Of a stretch of 38,670 bases of DNA, positions 15,494 to 22,680 are shown in pieces. The stretch lies in contig CATZYB010000002.1 in NCBI GenBank assembly GCA_958426095.1, forward strand, positions 1 through 38,670, in the 5' to 3' direction. Under the pieces are notes generated by a model that worked only from the letters and a program-made list of their open reading frames with translations, was not told where the DNA came from and searched no databases. Origin of the DNA: an uncultured Lachnospiraceae bacterium. GTDB lineage: Bacteria; Bacillota; Clostridia; Lachnospirales; Lachnospiraceae. Positions within the stretch are counted from its first letter, which is position 1. Every line of letters begins with the position of its first letter. The translations under genes were made by a program, and so were the position numbers.

Positions 15494-15521
15494 ATACTAT
15501 CACAAATAAAATACATGTCAA
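15494..15521 (-). promoter_or_regulatory. promoter of the hemolysin III gene
   Basis: Minus-strand TTGACA (15521-15516), 16-base spacer ending in TGA, then TAGTAT (15499-15494), an extended -10 arrangement. This leaves a leader of roughly 80 bases. Confidence 0.7.
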
Positions 15522-15540
15522 GCATAAAAAAATAAAAACA

Positions 15541-15581
15541 GTGAAAAATCCAAGAAACTATGATATACTGTGAACAGTTAG
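15541..15581 (+). promoter_or_regulatory. glmM promoter with palindromic operator shared with pfkA
   Basis: GTGAAA (15541-15546), 17-base spacer, extended -10 TGATATACT (TATACT at 15564-15569). The palindrome ACTGTGAACAGT (15567-15578) overlaps the -10 and predicted start site. The 22-base block 15560-15581 is identical to 21552-21573 upstream of pfkA. A repressor bound here would block initiation; the regulator is unknown. Confidence 0.72.
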
Positions 15582-15611
15582 CGAGTGAATTTTTAGGAGT
15601 GAATGCGTATT

Positions 15612-16964
15612 ATGGGAAAATATTTTGGGACTGACGGTTTTCGCGGTGAGGCAAATATAAAGCTCACGGTGGAACATGCATTTAAAGTCGGACGTTTTTT
15701 AGGATATTATTTTGGAAAAGATCATAAGGCAAAGATTGTCATTGGTAAAGATACACGGCGTTCCAGTTACATGTTTGAATATGCCCTGGCCGCAGGACTT
15801 ACGGCCAGCGGTGCAGATGCCTATCTGCTTCATGTAACGACGACACCGAGTGTTTCTTATGTCGTGCGTACAGAGGAATTTGACTGCGGCATCATGATCT
15901 CAGCCAGTCACAATCCGTTTTATGATAATGGAATTAAGATCATCAATGCCATGGGACATAAGATGAGCGCCGATGTGGAGCAGCTCATTGAAGATTATAT
16001 TGATGGAAAAACAGAGGAACTTCCGTTGGCAACCCGTGAAGATATTGGGCGGACCGTGGATTATGCGATGGGAAGAAATCGCTATATCGGTCATTTGATC
16101 GCCACAGCAACACGTTCCTTTAAGGATAAAAAGGTCGGCCTGGACTGTTCCAACGGTTCGGCGTCTTCAATCGCTAAAAGTGTATTTGATGCTTTGGGAG
16201 CAAAAACTTATGTGATCAATGCAGAGCCGGATGGCACAAATATTAACATGAACTGCGGTTCTACGCATATTGAAGTGCTTCAGAAATTCGTTATGGAAAA
16301 GGGTCTTGATGTTGGTTTTGCTTACGATGGCGATGCGGACCGGTGTATTGCTGTGGACGATGAAGGACATATCGTTGACGGCGATTTGATCATGTATGTC
16401 TGCGGTAAATATATGCATGAAAATGGAACATTGAATAACAATACGATCGTCACAACGGTCATGTCCAATTTCGGTCTGTATCTTGCTCTTGATAAAGCTG
16501 GCATTCGATATGAAAAGACGGCCGTTGGTGATAAATATGTTTATGAGAATATGATGCAGAACGGACATTCCATCGGCGGAGAACAGTCCGGGCATATTAT
16601 TTTCAGCAAGCTGGCGACGACCGGCGATGGTATTTTAACTTCTTTGAAGATTATGGAAGTTATGCTGGAGAAAAAGACAAAGCTTTCCGAACTGATCAAG
16701 CCGGTGAAGATTTACCCTCAGCTGCTTGTGAATGTTAAAGTAAAGGATAAAACGGAAGCGGAGCAGGATGCGGACGTTCAGGCGGCTGTAAAAGCCGTGG
16801 AAGAAGCCCTTGGAAATACGGGACGCATTCTTGTGCGGGAAAGCGGAACAGAACCGGTGCTGCGTGTTATGGTGGAAGCAGAAACGGATGAAATCTGTCA
16901 TAAATATGTTTATCAGGTAGTGGATGTTTTAAAGGCCAAAGGCCATGCTATTGAAGGGAAGTAG
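15612..16964 (+). CDS. glmM: phosphoglucosamine mutase
   Basis: 450 residues. It interconverts glucosamine-6-phosphate and glucosamine-1-phosphate on the way to UDP-GlcNAc for peptidoglycan. Seen: N-terminal YFGTDGFRG, phosphoserine loop ISASHNPFYDNG (Ser99), metal loop DGDADRC, sugar-binding GEQSGH, and the C-terminal phosphate-binding RESGTEPVLRVM. An in-frame ATG at 15603 exists, but the family starts at MGKYFGTDG. AGGAG (15595-15599) is 12 bases from ATG 15612 and only 3 from 15603, so spacing is ambiguous. Normal length (E. coli 445). It is followed 5 bases later by a zinc-sensor ArsR gene and then trpS. Confidence 0.95.
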   Translation: MGKYFGTDGFRGEANIKLTVEHAFKVGRFLGYYFGKDHKAKIVIGKDTRRSSYMFEYALAAGLTASGADAYLLHVTTTPSVSYVVRTEEFDCGIMISASHNPFYDNGIKIINAMGHKMSADVEQLIEDYIDGKTEELPLATREDIGRTVDYAMGRNRYIGHLIATATRSFKDKKVGLDCSNGSASSIAKSVFDALGAKTYVINAEPDGTNINMNCGSTHIEVLQKFVMEKGLDVGFAYDGDADRCIAVDDEGHIVDGDLIMYVCGKYMHENGTLNNNTIVTTVMSNFGLYLALDKAGIRYEKTAVGDKYVYENMMQNGHSIGGEQSGHIIFSKLATTGDGILTSLKIMEVMLEKKTKLSELIKPVKIYPQLLVNVKVKDKTEAEQDADVQAAVKAVEEALGNTGRILVRESGTEPVLRVMVEAETDEICHKYVYQVVDVLKAKGHAIEGK

Positions 16965-16969
16965 AGAAC

Positions 16970-17293
16970 ATGGGAGACAGTCTGGTTGAACAGGTAAGAA
17001 ATGCCATGCCGCCGGAAGACGATCTGTTTGAAGTGGCGGAACTGTTTAAGGCCTTCGGGGATTCAACCCGGGCAAAAATCATATGTGCGTTGAGCCAGTC
17101 AGAGCTGTGCGTGGGAGATCTGGCGCTGCTGCTTGAGATGAATCAGTCGGCCGTGTCCCATCAGCTTCGGCTGTTGAAGCAGGCCAGACTGGTGAAAACA
17201 CGTCGGGATGGTAAGGTGCGATACTATTCTTTGGCGGATGAGCATATTCAGGAAATGTTTAAGGTGGCGTTTGACCACGTGATGGAAGAATAA
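16970..17293 (+). CDS. ArsR/SmtB-family metal-sensing repressor with intact alpha-5 zinc site
   Basis: 107 residues, winged helix. The recognition helix is in MNQSAVSHQLRLLKQARLV. The metal-binding box of the alpha-3N/alpha-3 type reads ELCVGDL (Cys47), as in cyanobacterial SmtB. The C-terminal helix carries DxHx10HxxE exactly: Asp90, His92, His103, Glu106. That set is the alpha-5 zinc site of SmtB/CzrA sensors, so zinc (or cobalt) responsive derepression is expected. No zinc transporter or metallothionein is adjacent; it sits between glmM (5-base gap) and trpS (21-base gap), evidently in one transcript. The target is therefore elsewhere or is the operon itself. Confidence 0.93.
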   Translation: MGDSLVEQVRNAMPPEDDLFEVAELFKAFGDSTRAKIICALSQSELCVGDLALLLEMNQSAVSHQLRLLKQARLVKTRRDGKVRYYSLADEHIQEMFKVAFDHVMEE

Positions 17294-17314
17294 AGAAACA
17301 AGGAGTAATTTACA

Positions 17315-18403
17315 ATGGAAAAGATTATTTTAACCGGAGACCGTCCGACAGGACGGCTTCATGTGGGACATTATGTAGGTTCCCTGAAGCGTCGGGTGGA
17401 GCTTCAGAATTCAGGAGAATATGACAAAATTTATATTATGATCGCGGATGCACAGGCATTGACAGATAATGCAGATAATCCGGAAAAAGTGCGCCAGAAT
17501 ATTATTGAGGTGGCGCTGGACTATCTTTCCTGTGGTCTGGACCCGGAAAAATCGGTAATCTTTATTCAGTCCCAGGTGCCGGCGCTGCCGGAACTCACCT
17601 GCTATTATATGAACCTTGTAACGGTTTCCCGGCTTCAGAGAAATCCGACGGTAAAGGCTGAAATTCAGATGCGTAATTTTGAAACAAGTATTCCGGTAGG
17701 TTTCTTTACCTATCCGATCAGTCAGGCTTCGGATATTACCGCATTTAAAGCGACAACGGTGCCGGTTGGAGAAGACCAGCTTCCGATGATCGAGCAGACA
17801 CGGGAGATCGTTCGTAAATTCAATGCGGTTTATGATGAAGTTTTAGTCGAGCCGGAAGCTCTCATTCCTGAGCGTGAAGTGTGCTGCCGTCTGCCTGGAA
17901 CCGATGGAAAAGCAAAGATGAGTAAATCTTTAAATAACTGTATTTATCTTTCGGATACAGCGGAAGAGGTCCAGAAAAAGATCATGGGCATGTTTACCGA
18001 TCCGAATCATTTGAAAGTATCAGATCCGGGATGTGTGGAAGGCAATGCGGTGTTTACCTATCTGGACGCATTTTGCCGGGATGAACATTTTGCAAAGTAC
18101 TGGCCGGAGTATGAGAATCTGGATGCGTTGAAAGATCATTATCGCCGGGGCGGTCTCGGAGATGTAAAGGTAAAACGTTTCCTGAATAATATCATGCAGG
18201 AAGAACTGGAACCAATACGCGCCCGCAGAAAAGAGCTGGAAAAACATATTCCGGAAATTTATGAAATTCTTCGTAAGGGCAGTATTGAGGCCGCTAAAGT
18301 TGCAGACAAGACGCTGGAAGAAGTAAAACGGGCAATGAAGATCGATTATTTTGAAGATGCCCAGTTGATCGAGGAACAGGCGAAGAGATTTGCTGAAAAA
18401 TAG
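17315..18403 (+). CDS. trpS: tryptophanyl-tRNA synthetase
   Basis: 362 residues, class I synthetase that charges tRNA-Trp. HIGH motif as HVGH (His16-His19) within TGDRPTGRLHVGHYVG, and KMSKS at 201-205. SQASDITAFKATTVPVGEDQ is the family's tryptophan/ATP pocket. It is of the longer clostridial type with a helical insert in the C-terminal half. AAGGAG precedes the ATG. There is no T-box leader in the 21-base gap, so it seems to be transcribed with glmM and the ArsR-type gene. A terminator follows at 18414-18457. Confidence 0.97.
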   Translation: MEKIILTGDRPTGRLHVGHYVGSLKRRVELQNSGEYDKIYIMIADAQALTDNADNPEKVRQNIIEVALDYLSCGLDPEKSVIFIQSQVPALPELTCYYMNLVTVSRLQRNPTVKAEIQMRNFETSIPVGFFTYPISQASDITAFKATTVPVGEDQLPMIEQTREIVRKFNAVYDEVLVEPEALIPEREVCCRLPGTDGKAKMSKSLNNCIYLSDTAEEVQKKIMGMFTDPNHLKVSDPGCVEGNAVFTYLDAFCRDEHFAKYWPEYENLDALKDHYRRGGLGDVKVKRFLNNIMQEELEPIRARRKELEKHIPEIYEILRKGSIEAAKVADKTLEEVKRAMKIDYFEDAQLIEEQAKRFAEK

Positions 18404-18413
18404 AACAACGTTA

Positions 18414-18460
18414 AAACTGGCTGTCAGCGGATAGGATATCCTTGGCAGCCGGTTTTTGTT
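18414..18460 (+). terminator. intrinsic terminator after trpS
   Basis: AAACTGGCTG (18414-18423) pairs with CAGCCGGTTT (18446-18455) with one G-U pair. An inner GGATA/TATCC stem extends the hairpin, and a TTTTT run follows. Confidence 0.88.
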
Positions 18461-18477
18461 AAATGGCAGTGAAACGT

Positions 18478-18491
18478 ACTGTTTGAACAGT
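18478..18491 (+). promoter_or_regulatory. palindrome ACTGTTTGAACAGT upstream of cobU, possible operator
   Basis: A 6-2-6 inverted repeat (ACTGTT, TG, AACAGT), 16 bases before ATG 18507 and just ahead of the AGGAG site. Its half-sites ACTGT/ACAGT are those of the glmM and pfkA palindromes, but with a 4-base centre. No cobalamin riboswitch and no clear promoter is seen in this gap. Confidence 0.4.
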
Positions 18492-18506
18492 GGGGTAGGA
18501 GAGCAA

Positions 18507-19085
18507 ATGATTTTAGTGACGGGCGGATGCCGAAGCGGGAAAAGTGAATATGGTGAACAACTGGTCAAAGCTATGGGAGATCGCAGGTTATATGTGGCAA
18601 CTGGGAAGGTTTTCGACGAAGAAATGGCCCTGCGTGTGGAAAAACATAAGGAACGCCGGGGCGAATTGTGGATAACTCATGAAGGTTATCTGGACTTAGA
18701 GACTTTTGATTATACGGGATTTGATGGCATTTTGCTGGACAGCGTGACATCTATGGTGACAAACCTGCTGTTTGATTTTGTGAATGGCGGGGAAACTCTG
18801 ACAGAGAACGCAGATATCGAAGAGACGGATTTTGCCCAGGTTGATTACAATGGAGCAGAATCCTATATTATGGAAAAGTTTCAGAGCTTTGCGGCGATTG
18901 TTCGGGAAAAGCGGCTGCCTTATGTTATGGTAACGGATGAGATTGGTCTGGGTCTCGTCCCTGAGACGCCGCTTGGCCGGGGATTTCGGGATATACTTGG
19001 CCGGGTAAATCAATATCTGGCGGCTGAGGCGGAGCAGGTTTATTTTGTCATCAGCGGTATTCCGGTTCAGATTAAGGCGGAGTGA
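18507..19085 (+). CDS. cobU: adenosylcobinamide kinase/adenosylcobinamide-phosphate guanylyltransferase
   Basis: 192 residues. It phosphorylates adenosylcobinamide and then adds GMP from GTP, the activation step of nucleotide-loop assembly. P-loop GGCRSGKS (6-13). His47 in KHKERR matches the histidine guanylylated in Salmonella CobU, and TDEIGLGLVPETPLGRGFRD near the C terminus is diagnostic. The start is fixed by AGGAG 6 bases before ATG 18507; the frame runs open upstream without family similarity. A 20-residue acidic insert (around ENADIEETDFAQVDYNGAES) looks lineage-specific. First gene of cobU-cobS-cobC-cobT. Confidence 0.95.
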   Translation: MILVTGGCRSGKSEYGEQLVKAMGDRRLYVATGKVFDEEMALRVEKHKERRGELWITHEGYLDLETFDYTGFDGILLDSVTSMVTNLLFDFVNGGETLTENADIEETDFAQVDYNGAESYIMEKFQSFAAIVREKRLPYVMVTDEIGLGLVPETPLGRGFRDILGRVNQYLAAEAEQVYFVISGIPVQIKAE

Positions 19086-19088
19086 TTT

Positions 19089-19874
19089 ATGGATACATTG
19101 ATTTTGACGTTACAATTATTTACAAGTCTTCCCATCAATAAAAGTGTGGAAGTGAGCGATGAACGCCTGATCCGGGGAGTAGCGCTCTGGCCGGCGGCCG
19201 GTATTGTCATTGCCCTATTTGAAGCCTTGATCTTCTGGGTATCTGTACATATTTTGCCCCTTTCTCTGGCGGCGGCGTTGGCATTGCTTGGCGAACTTTG
19301 GATGACACGGGGATTCCACCTGGACGGATTGTGTGATACGGCAGACGCCTATTTTTCGTCCAGAAGCCGGGAACGTATGCTGGAGATCATGAAAGACAGT
19401 CATATAGGAACTTTCGGTGTTGTGGCAGCCATTGCCGATTTAGCCTTTAAATATTTATTCATTACTTCTTCTGAAATGCCGCTGTTTTTGATTCTCGCGG
19501 CGCCGGTGGCAGGGAAAATGGTTCAGGGCCTGTGTATGTACAGGGCAAATTATCCCCGGGAAAGCGGTTTGGGAAAAAGCTATATTGGAAGAGTTTCTTT
19601 GAAAATTGTTCTTATATCGGCGTTATTTGGAGCGGCCTGGGTCATGGGGTGTTTATTTGTCGGTATTATTTATACCGGAATTGGATGTACGATAACGGTG
19701 GGCGCCTGGGTAGTTTTTGCCTGCGTATTATCGTGTTTTATTTTGGCCTGGCTGTTTCGGCGGCATATGGAGAAAGCTATCGGCGGGATGACCGGGGATA
19801 CCCTTGGCGCGGCTTCGGAGATTATTGAGATTTTCTATATGCTGCTCATAGTGGCGTTGGAAGGAGTTTTGTGA
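19089..19874 (+). CDS. cobS: adenosylcobinamide-GDP ribazoletransferase (cobalamin synthase)
   Basis: 261 residues, integral membrane with several TM helices. The family signature DGLCDTADAYFSS with acidic residues for Mg2+, followed by RERMLEIMKDSHIGTFG, is intact, and the N-terminal TSLPINKSVEVSDE matches the usual start. CobS joins adenosylcobinamide-GDP with alpha-ribazole (or its phosphate) to give cobalamin. It begins 3 bases after the cobU stop, with its ribosome site inside cobU. It is 1 base from cobC, so the operon is tightly coupled. Confidence 0.95.
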   Translation: MDTLILTLQLFTSLPINKSVEVSDERLIRGVALWPAAGIVIALFEALIFWVSVHILPLSLAAALALLGELWMTRGFHLDGLCDTADAYFSSRSRERMLEIMKDSHIGTFGVVAAIADLAFKYLFITSSEMPLFLILAAPVAGKMVQGLCMYRANYPRESGLGKSYIGRVSLKIVLISALFGAAWVMGCLFVGIIYTGIGCTITVGAWVVFACVLSCFILAWLFRRHMEKAIGGMTGDTLGAASEIIEIFYMLLIVALEGVL

Positions 19875-19875
19875 T

Positions 19876-20493
19876 ATGAAATTATATATGGTTCGGCATG
19901 GCGAAACTGAATGCAATGTGAATCAGGTGTATTATGGAAGTCTGGATGTTTCAATTACCGAAAATGGCCGACATCAGGCAGAGGATGTAGGAGATATGCT
20001 TCGCAATGTGATTTTTGATCAGGTTGTTGTTTCGGGACTGCGGCGGACAAGGCAGACTGCGGAAGTCATTCTTTCCCGCCAGACTGAGAGAAGTCTGAAA
20101 CCGGAATTTTGCTCAGTTCCGGCTTTTAATGAAATGAATTTTGGCGCCTGGGAAGGGCTTCATTATACACAGGTTCGGGAAATGTATACGGAAGATTATA
20201 AGGCCATGGCGGAGGATTGGCTTCGGTGTCCTCCAACGGGCGGCGAAACTTTCTTAAATTTCAGCCAACGGGTATTAAGCGGTTGGGATAAGCTTATTCG
20301 TGATAAGACTTTTAAAGAGGCGGGAAACATCCTCTTTGTTGGTCACAGCGGTCCGATGCAGTGTCTGATGTGCCGTCTTTTGGGAATGGATGCGTCAAAT
20401 ATATGGCATTTGGAAATTCAGCAGGGAGCGTATACAGAGTTTGAAATTTCGCAGGATTTTCCGGTTCTGAAAGGAATGAATTTAAAATGTTAA
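19876..20493 (+). CDS. cobC: histidine phosphatase, probable alpha-ribazole phosphatase
   Basis: 205 residues, phosphoglycerate mutase-like fold. RHG motif at Arg7-His8-Gly9 (phosphohistidine), acid in FGAWEGLHY, second His157 in FVGHSGPMQ. The position between cobS and cobT supports removal of phosphate from alpha-ribazole-5'-phosphate or cobalamin-5'-phosphate, but sequence alone cannot separate it from other members of the family. A second, distinct member lies at 27001. It overlaps cobT by 7 bases. GGAG before ATG 19876 overlaps the end of cobS. Confidence 0.85.
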   Translation: MKLYMVRHGETECNVNQVYYGSLDVSITENGRHQAEDVGDMLRNVIFDQVVVSGLRRTRQTAEVILSRQTERSLKPEFCSVPAFNEMNFGAWEGLHYTQVREMYTEDYKAMAEDWLRCPPTGGETFLNFSQRVLSGWDKLIRDKTFKEAGNILFVGHSGPMQCLMCRLLGMDASNIWHLEIQQGAYTEFEISQDFPVLKGMNLKC

Positions 20494-21542
20494 GATTGGA
20501 AGAAATCTGCCGTGGAATTCCTCCGGCGGATACAGCGGTTATGAATCAGGTCTGGAAAATATGGGATAATAAATGTATTCCATTACGCAGTCTGGAATGG
20601 CTTCAGGAGACTTTGGTCCGTATTGCAGGCGTGCAGCGAAATGTGCAGCCCCGGATCCAAAAAAAACTGACGATTGTCATGGCGGCAGATAACGGCGTCA
20701 TTGCCGAAGGCGTCAGTCAATCCGACGCGCATGTGACTGCCCAGGTGGTGGAGAATATGCTCCATCAGAGAGCTGCGATTGCGCTGATGTCGGAAAATGC
20801 CGGAAGTGATTTTCTTGTGGCAGATATCGGGATGAAAGAAAAGGTGGAAGGTGTTCTGGATATTTCCCTCATGTGTGGGACAGATAATATGGCTGTGGGT
20901 CCGGCGATGAGCCGGGAGACGGCCGAAGCGGCCATTGAGGCCGGAGCAGAGCTGGCGAGGAAAAAGGCGGCGGAAGGTTATCAACTTTTTGCCACAGGTG
21001 AGATGGGTATAGGAAATACGACGAGCAGCAGTGCGGTTTTAGCAGTTCTTTCAGGTAAACCGGCCGCTTATGTGACTGGCCGGGGAGCCGGGCTTTCCAG
21101 TGAAGGACTTGAACGGAAGATCCGGACGATTGAAAAGGCGATCGCATTGAATCAGCCGAACCCGTCGGATGGGGTGGATGTCCTGGCGAAGGTCGGCGGC
21201 CTTGATATTGCCGGACTCACCGGTGTTTTTTTGGGTGCGGCGTCTGTCGGGATCCCGGTCGTTATCGATGGCTTCATTGCATCTGTGGCGGCTCTTCTGG
21301 CGAAGCAGCTTGCACCGGCATCGCTGGACGGTATGATCGCATCCCATTGTTCCAAAGAGCCGGGAGCGGTGCTTGCGTTGGACATGCTTGGCCTCAGACC
21401 TGCCATTTACGGAGATTTTCACCTTGGAGAGGGCAGCGGTGCGGTCCTTTTATTTTCAATGCTTGACCAGGTATTTAATTTATATGATAAACTTCCGGAT
21501 TTTCAGGAGGGTAAAATTGAAACATACATCCCTTTAAAATAA
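20487..21542 (+). CDS. cobT: nicotinate-nucleotide--dimethylbenzimidazole phosphoribosyltransferase
   Basis: 351 residues, normal family length. It makes alpha-ribazole phosphate from the lower-ligand base and nicotinate mononucleotide. Seen: TIVMAADNGVIAEGVSQS, the glycine-rich GEMGIGNTTSSSA, and the catalytic Glu315 in FHLGEGSGAVL. No lower-ligand synthesis gene (bluB, bza) is nearby, so the base may be imported or made elsewhere. Last gene of the cob operon. The pfkA promoter starts inside its last codons (21533) and no terminator separates them, so read-through into pfkA is possible. Confidence 0.96.
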   Translation: MLRLEEICRGIPPADTAVMNQVWKIWDNKCIPLRSLEWLQETLVRIAGVQRNVQPRIQKKLTIVMAADNGVIAEGVSQSDAHVTAQVVENMLHQRAAIALMSENAGSDFLVADIGMKEKVEGVLDISLMCGTDNMAVGPAMSRETAEAAIEAGAELARKKAAEGYQLFATGEMGIGNTTSSSAVLAVLSGKPAAYVTGRGAGLSSEGLERKIRTIEKAIALNQPNPSDGVDVLAKVGGLDIAGLTGVFLGAASVGIPVVIDGFIASVAALLAKQLAPASLDGMIASHCSKEPGAVLALDMLGLRPAIYGDFHLGEGSGAVLLFSMLDQVFNLYDKLPDFQEGKIETYIPLK

Positions 21543-21602
21543 TGCGGAAACATGATATACTGTGAACAGTTAGTGTCCATGGTATACCGTGAGCAGATTT
21601 AG
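21533..21602 (+). promoter_or_regulatory. pfkA promoter with palindromic operator and a second degenerate copy
   Basis: TTTAAA (21533-21538), 17-base spacer, extended -10 TGATATACT (TATACT at 21556-21561), then palindrome ACTGTGAACAGT (21559-21570). Block 21552-21573 is identical to the one before glmM. A second copy starts 27 bases on (21579-21596: GGTATACC, GTGAGCAG) with three mismatches in 18. Tandem sites would suit cooperative repression or a second start point. Confidence 0.7.
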
Positions 21603-21628
21603 TATGAAGAGGAACAGGAGGTACTTTG

Positions 21629-22603
21629 ATGAAAGAAGTAAATACTGTAGGCATATTGACCAGCGGAGGCGATGCGCCGGGAATGAATGCGGCCATTCGG
21701 GCGGTTGTCCGTACTGCGTTGGCCAGCGGTATGAAGGTTAAAGGAATTAAGCGCGGTTATGCCGGTTTATTAAATAATGAGATCATTGATATGGATTCCA
21801 GGATGGTATCTGAGATTGCGCGTCTCGGCGGTACGATTTTATTTACAGCCAGATGTAAAGAATTTGAAACCAGGGAAGGACAGCAGAAAGGGGCTCAGAT
21901 TCTTAAAGATCATGGAATCGACGGTTTGATCGTTATCGGCGGCGACGGTTCTTTCCGCGGCGCCCAGAAGCTTTCGGCTCTTGGGATCAATACGATCGGT
22001 ATTCCGGGAACCATTGATCTGGATATCAATTGTACAGATTATACCATTGGTTTTGATACGGCTGTAAACACAGCCATGAGCGCCATAGATAAGATCAAAG
22101 ATACTTCCACATCTCATGAACGCTGCAGTATCATTGAAGTTATGGGACGAAATGCAGGATACATTGCCCTTTGGTGCCAGATGGCTAACGGTGCGGACGG
22201 AATCCTCATACCGGAGCGGGATGAGTTTAATGAACAGGATTTGATCGATAGCATCATGCATAACCGTTCCAAAGGCAAGACACATCATGTGATCATTAAT
22301 GCGGAAGGTGTCGGTCATACCAATCGTCTGGCCCGGCGTATTGAAGCGGCTACCGGTATTGAGACCCGTGCGACCGTTTTGGGCCATATACAGCGTGGCG
22401 GTTCACCGACAGCGAGAGACCGGGTGACAGCGGCGACCATGGGCGGCTATGCCATCGATCTGCTCCACCGGGGAGAAACGAACCGGGTTATCTGCTTAAA
22501 AGGCGGAAATTATGTGGACTTCGATATTGACGAAGGACTGGCCATGGAAAAGACGATTGATGAATATCAGTTCCTTATCAGCCGGTTAATGTCCATGTAT
22601 TAA
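21629..22603 (+). CDS. pfkA: ATP-dependent 6-phosphofructokinase
   Basis: 324 residues, the committed step of glycolysis. Motifs: TSGGDAPGMNAAIR at the N terminus, GGDGSFRGAQ (Gly107 at the position that is Asp in PPi-dependent enzymes, so ATP is the donor), PGTIDLDI...DYTIGFDTA (catalytic Asp), MGRNAGYIAL and QRGGSPTARDR. AGGAGG (21616-21621) is 7 bases before ATG 21629; an in-frame TTG at 21626 is less likely. The leader carries the repeated palindromic element described for 21533-21602. A strong bidirectional terminator follows. Confidence 0.97.
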   Translation: MKEVNTVGILTSGGDAPGMNAAIRAVVRTALASGMKVKGIKRGYAGLLNNEIIDMDSRMVSEIARLGGTILFTARCKEFETREGQQKGAQILKDHGIDGLIVIGGDGSFRGAQKLSALGINTIGIPGTIDLDINCTDYTIGFDTAVNTAMSAIDKIKDTSTSHERCSIIEVMGRNAGYIALWCQMANGADGILIPERDEFNEQDLIDSIMHNRSKGKTHHVIINAEGVGHTNRLARRIEAATGIETRATVLGHIQRGGSPTARDRVTAATMGGYAIDLLHRGETNRVICLKGGNYVDFDIDEGLAMEKTIDEYQFLISRLMSMY

Positions 22604-22624
22604 TAAATGAAGCGTATAAAAAAG

Positions 22625-22664
22625 AAAGAATCCCAATGATCTTTAGCGTTTGGGATTCTTTTTT
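22625..22664. terminator. bidirectional terminator between pfkA and the zinc-PLC-fold gene
   Basis: AAAGAATCCCAA (22625-22636) and TTGGGATTCTTT (22650-22661) form a perfect 12-bp stem with a 13-base loop. T-rich tracts follow on both strands (TTTTTT on plus; CTTTCTTTTTT on minus), as expected between converging genes. Confidence 0.94.
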
Positions 22665-22680
22665 GTTCTTATCAAAATGT

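Noticed and set aside
17294..17314. T-box leader expected before trpS
   Set aside because: Only 21 bases separate the ArsR-type gene from trpS and they contain just the ribosome site.
18404..18506. Cobalamin riboswitch before cobU
   Set aside because: No B12 box or aptamer core is recognisable; the gap is filled by the trpS terminator and a short palindrome.
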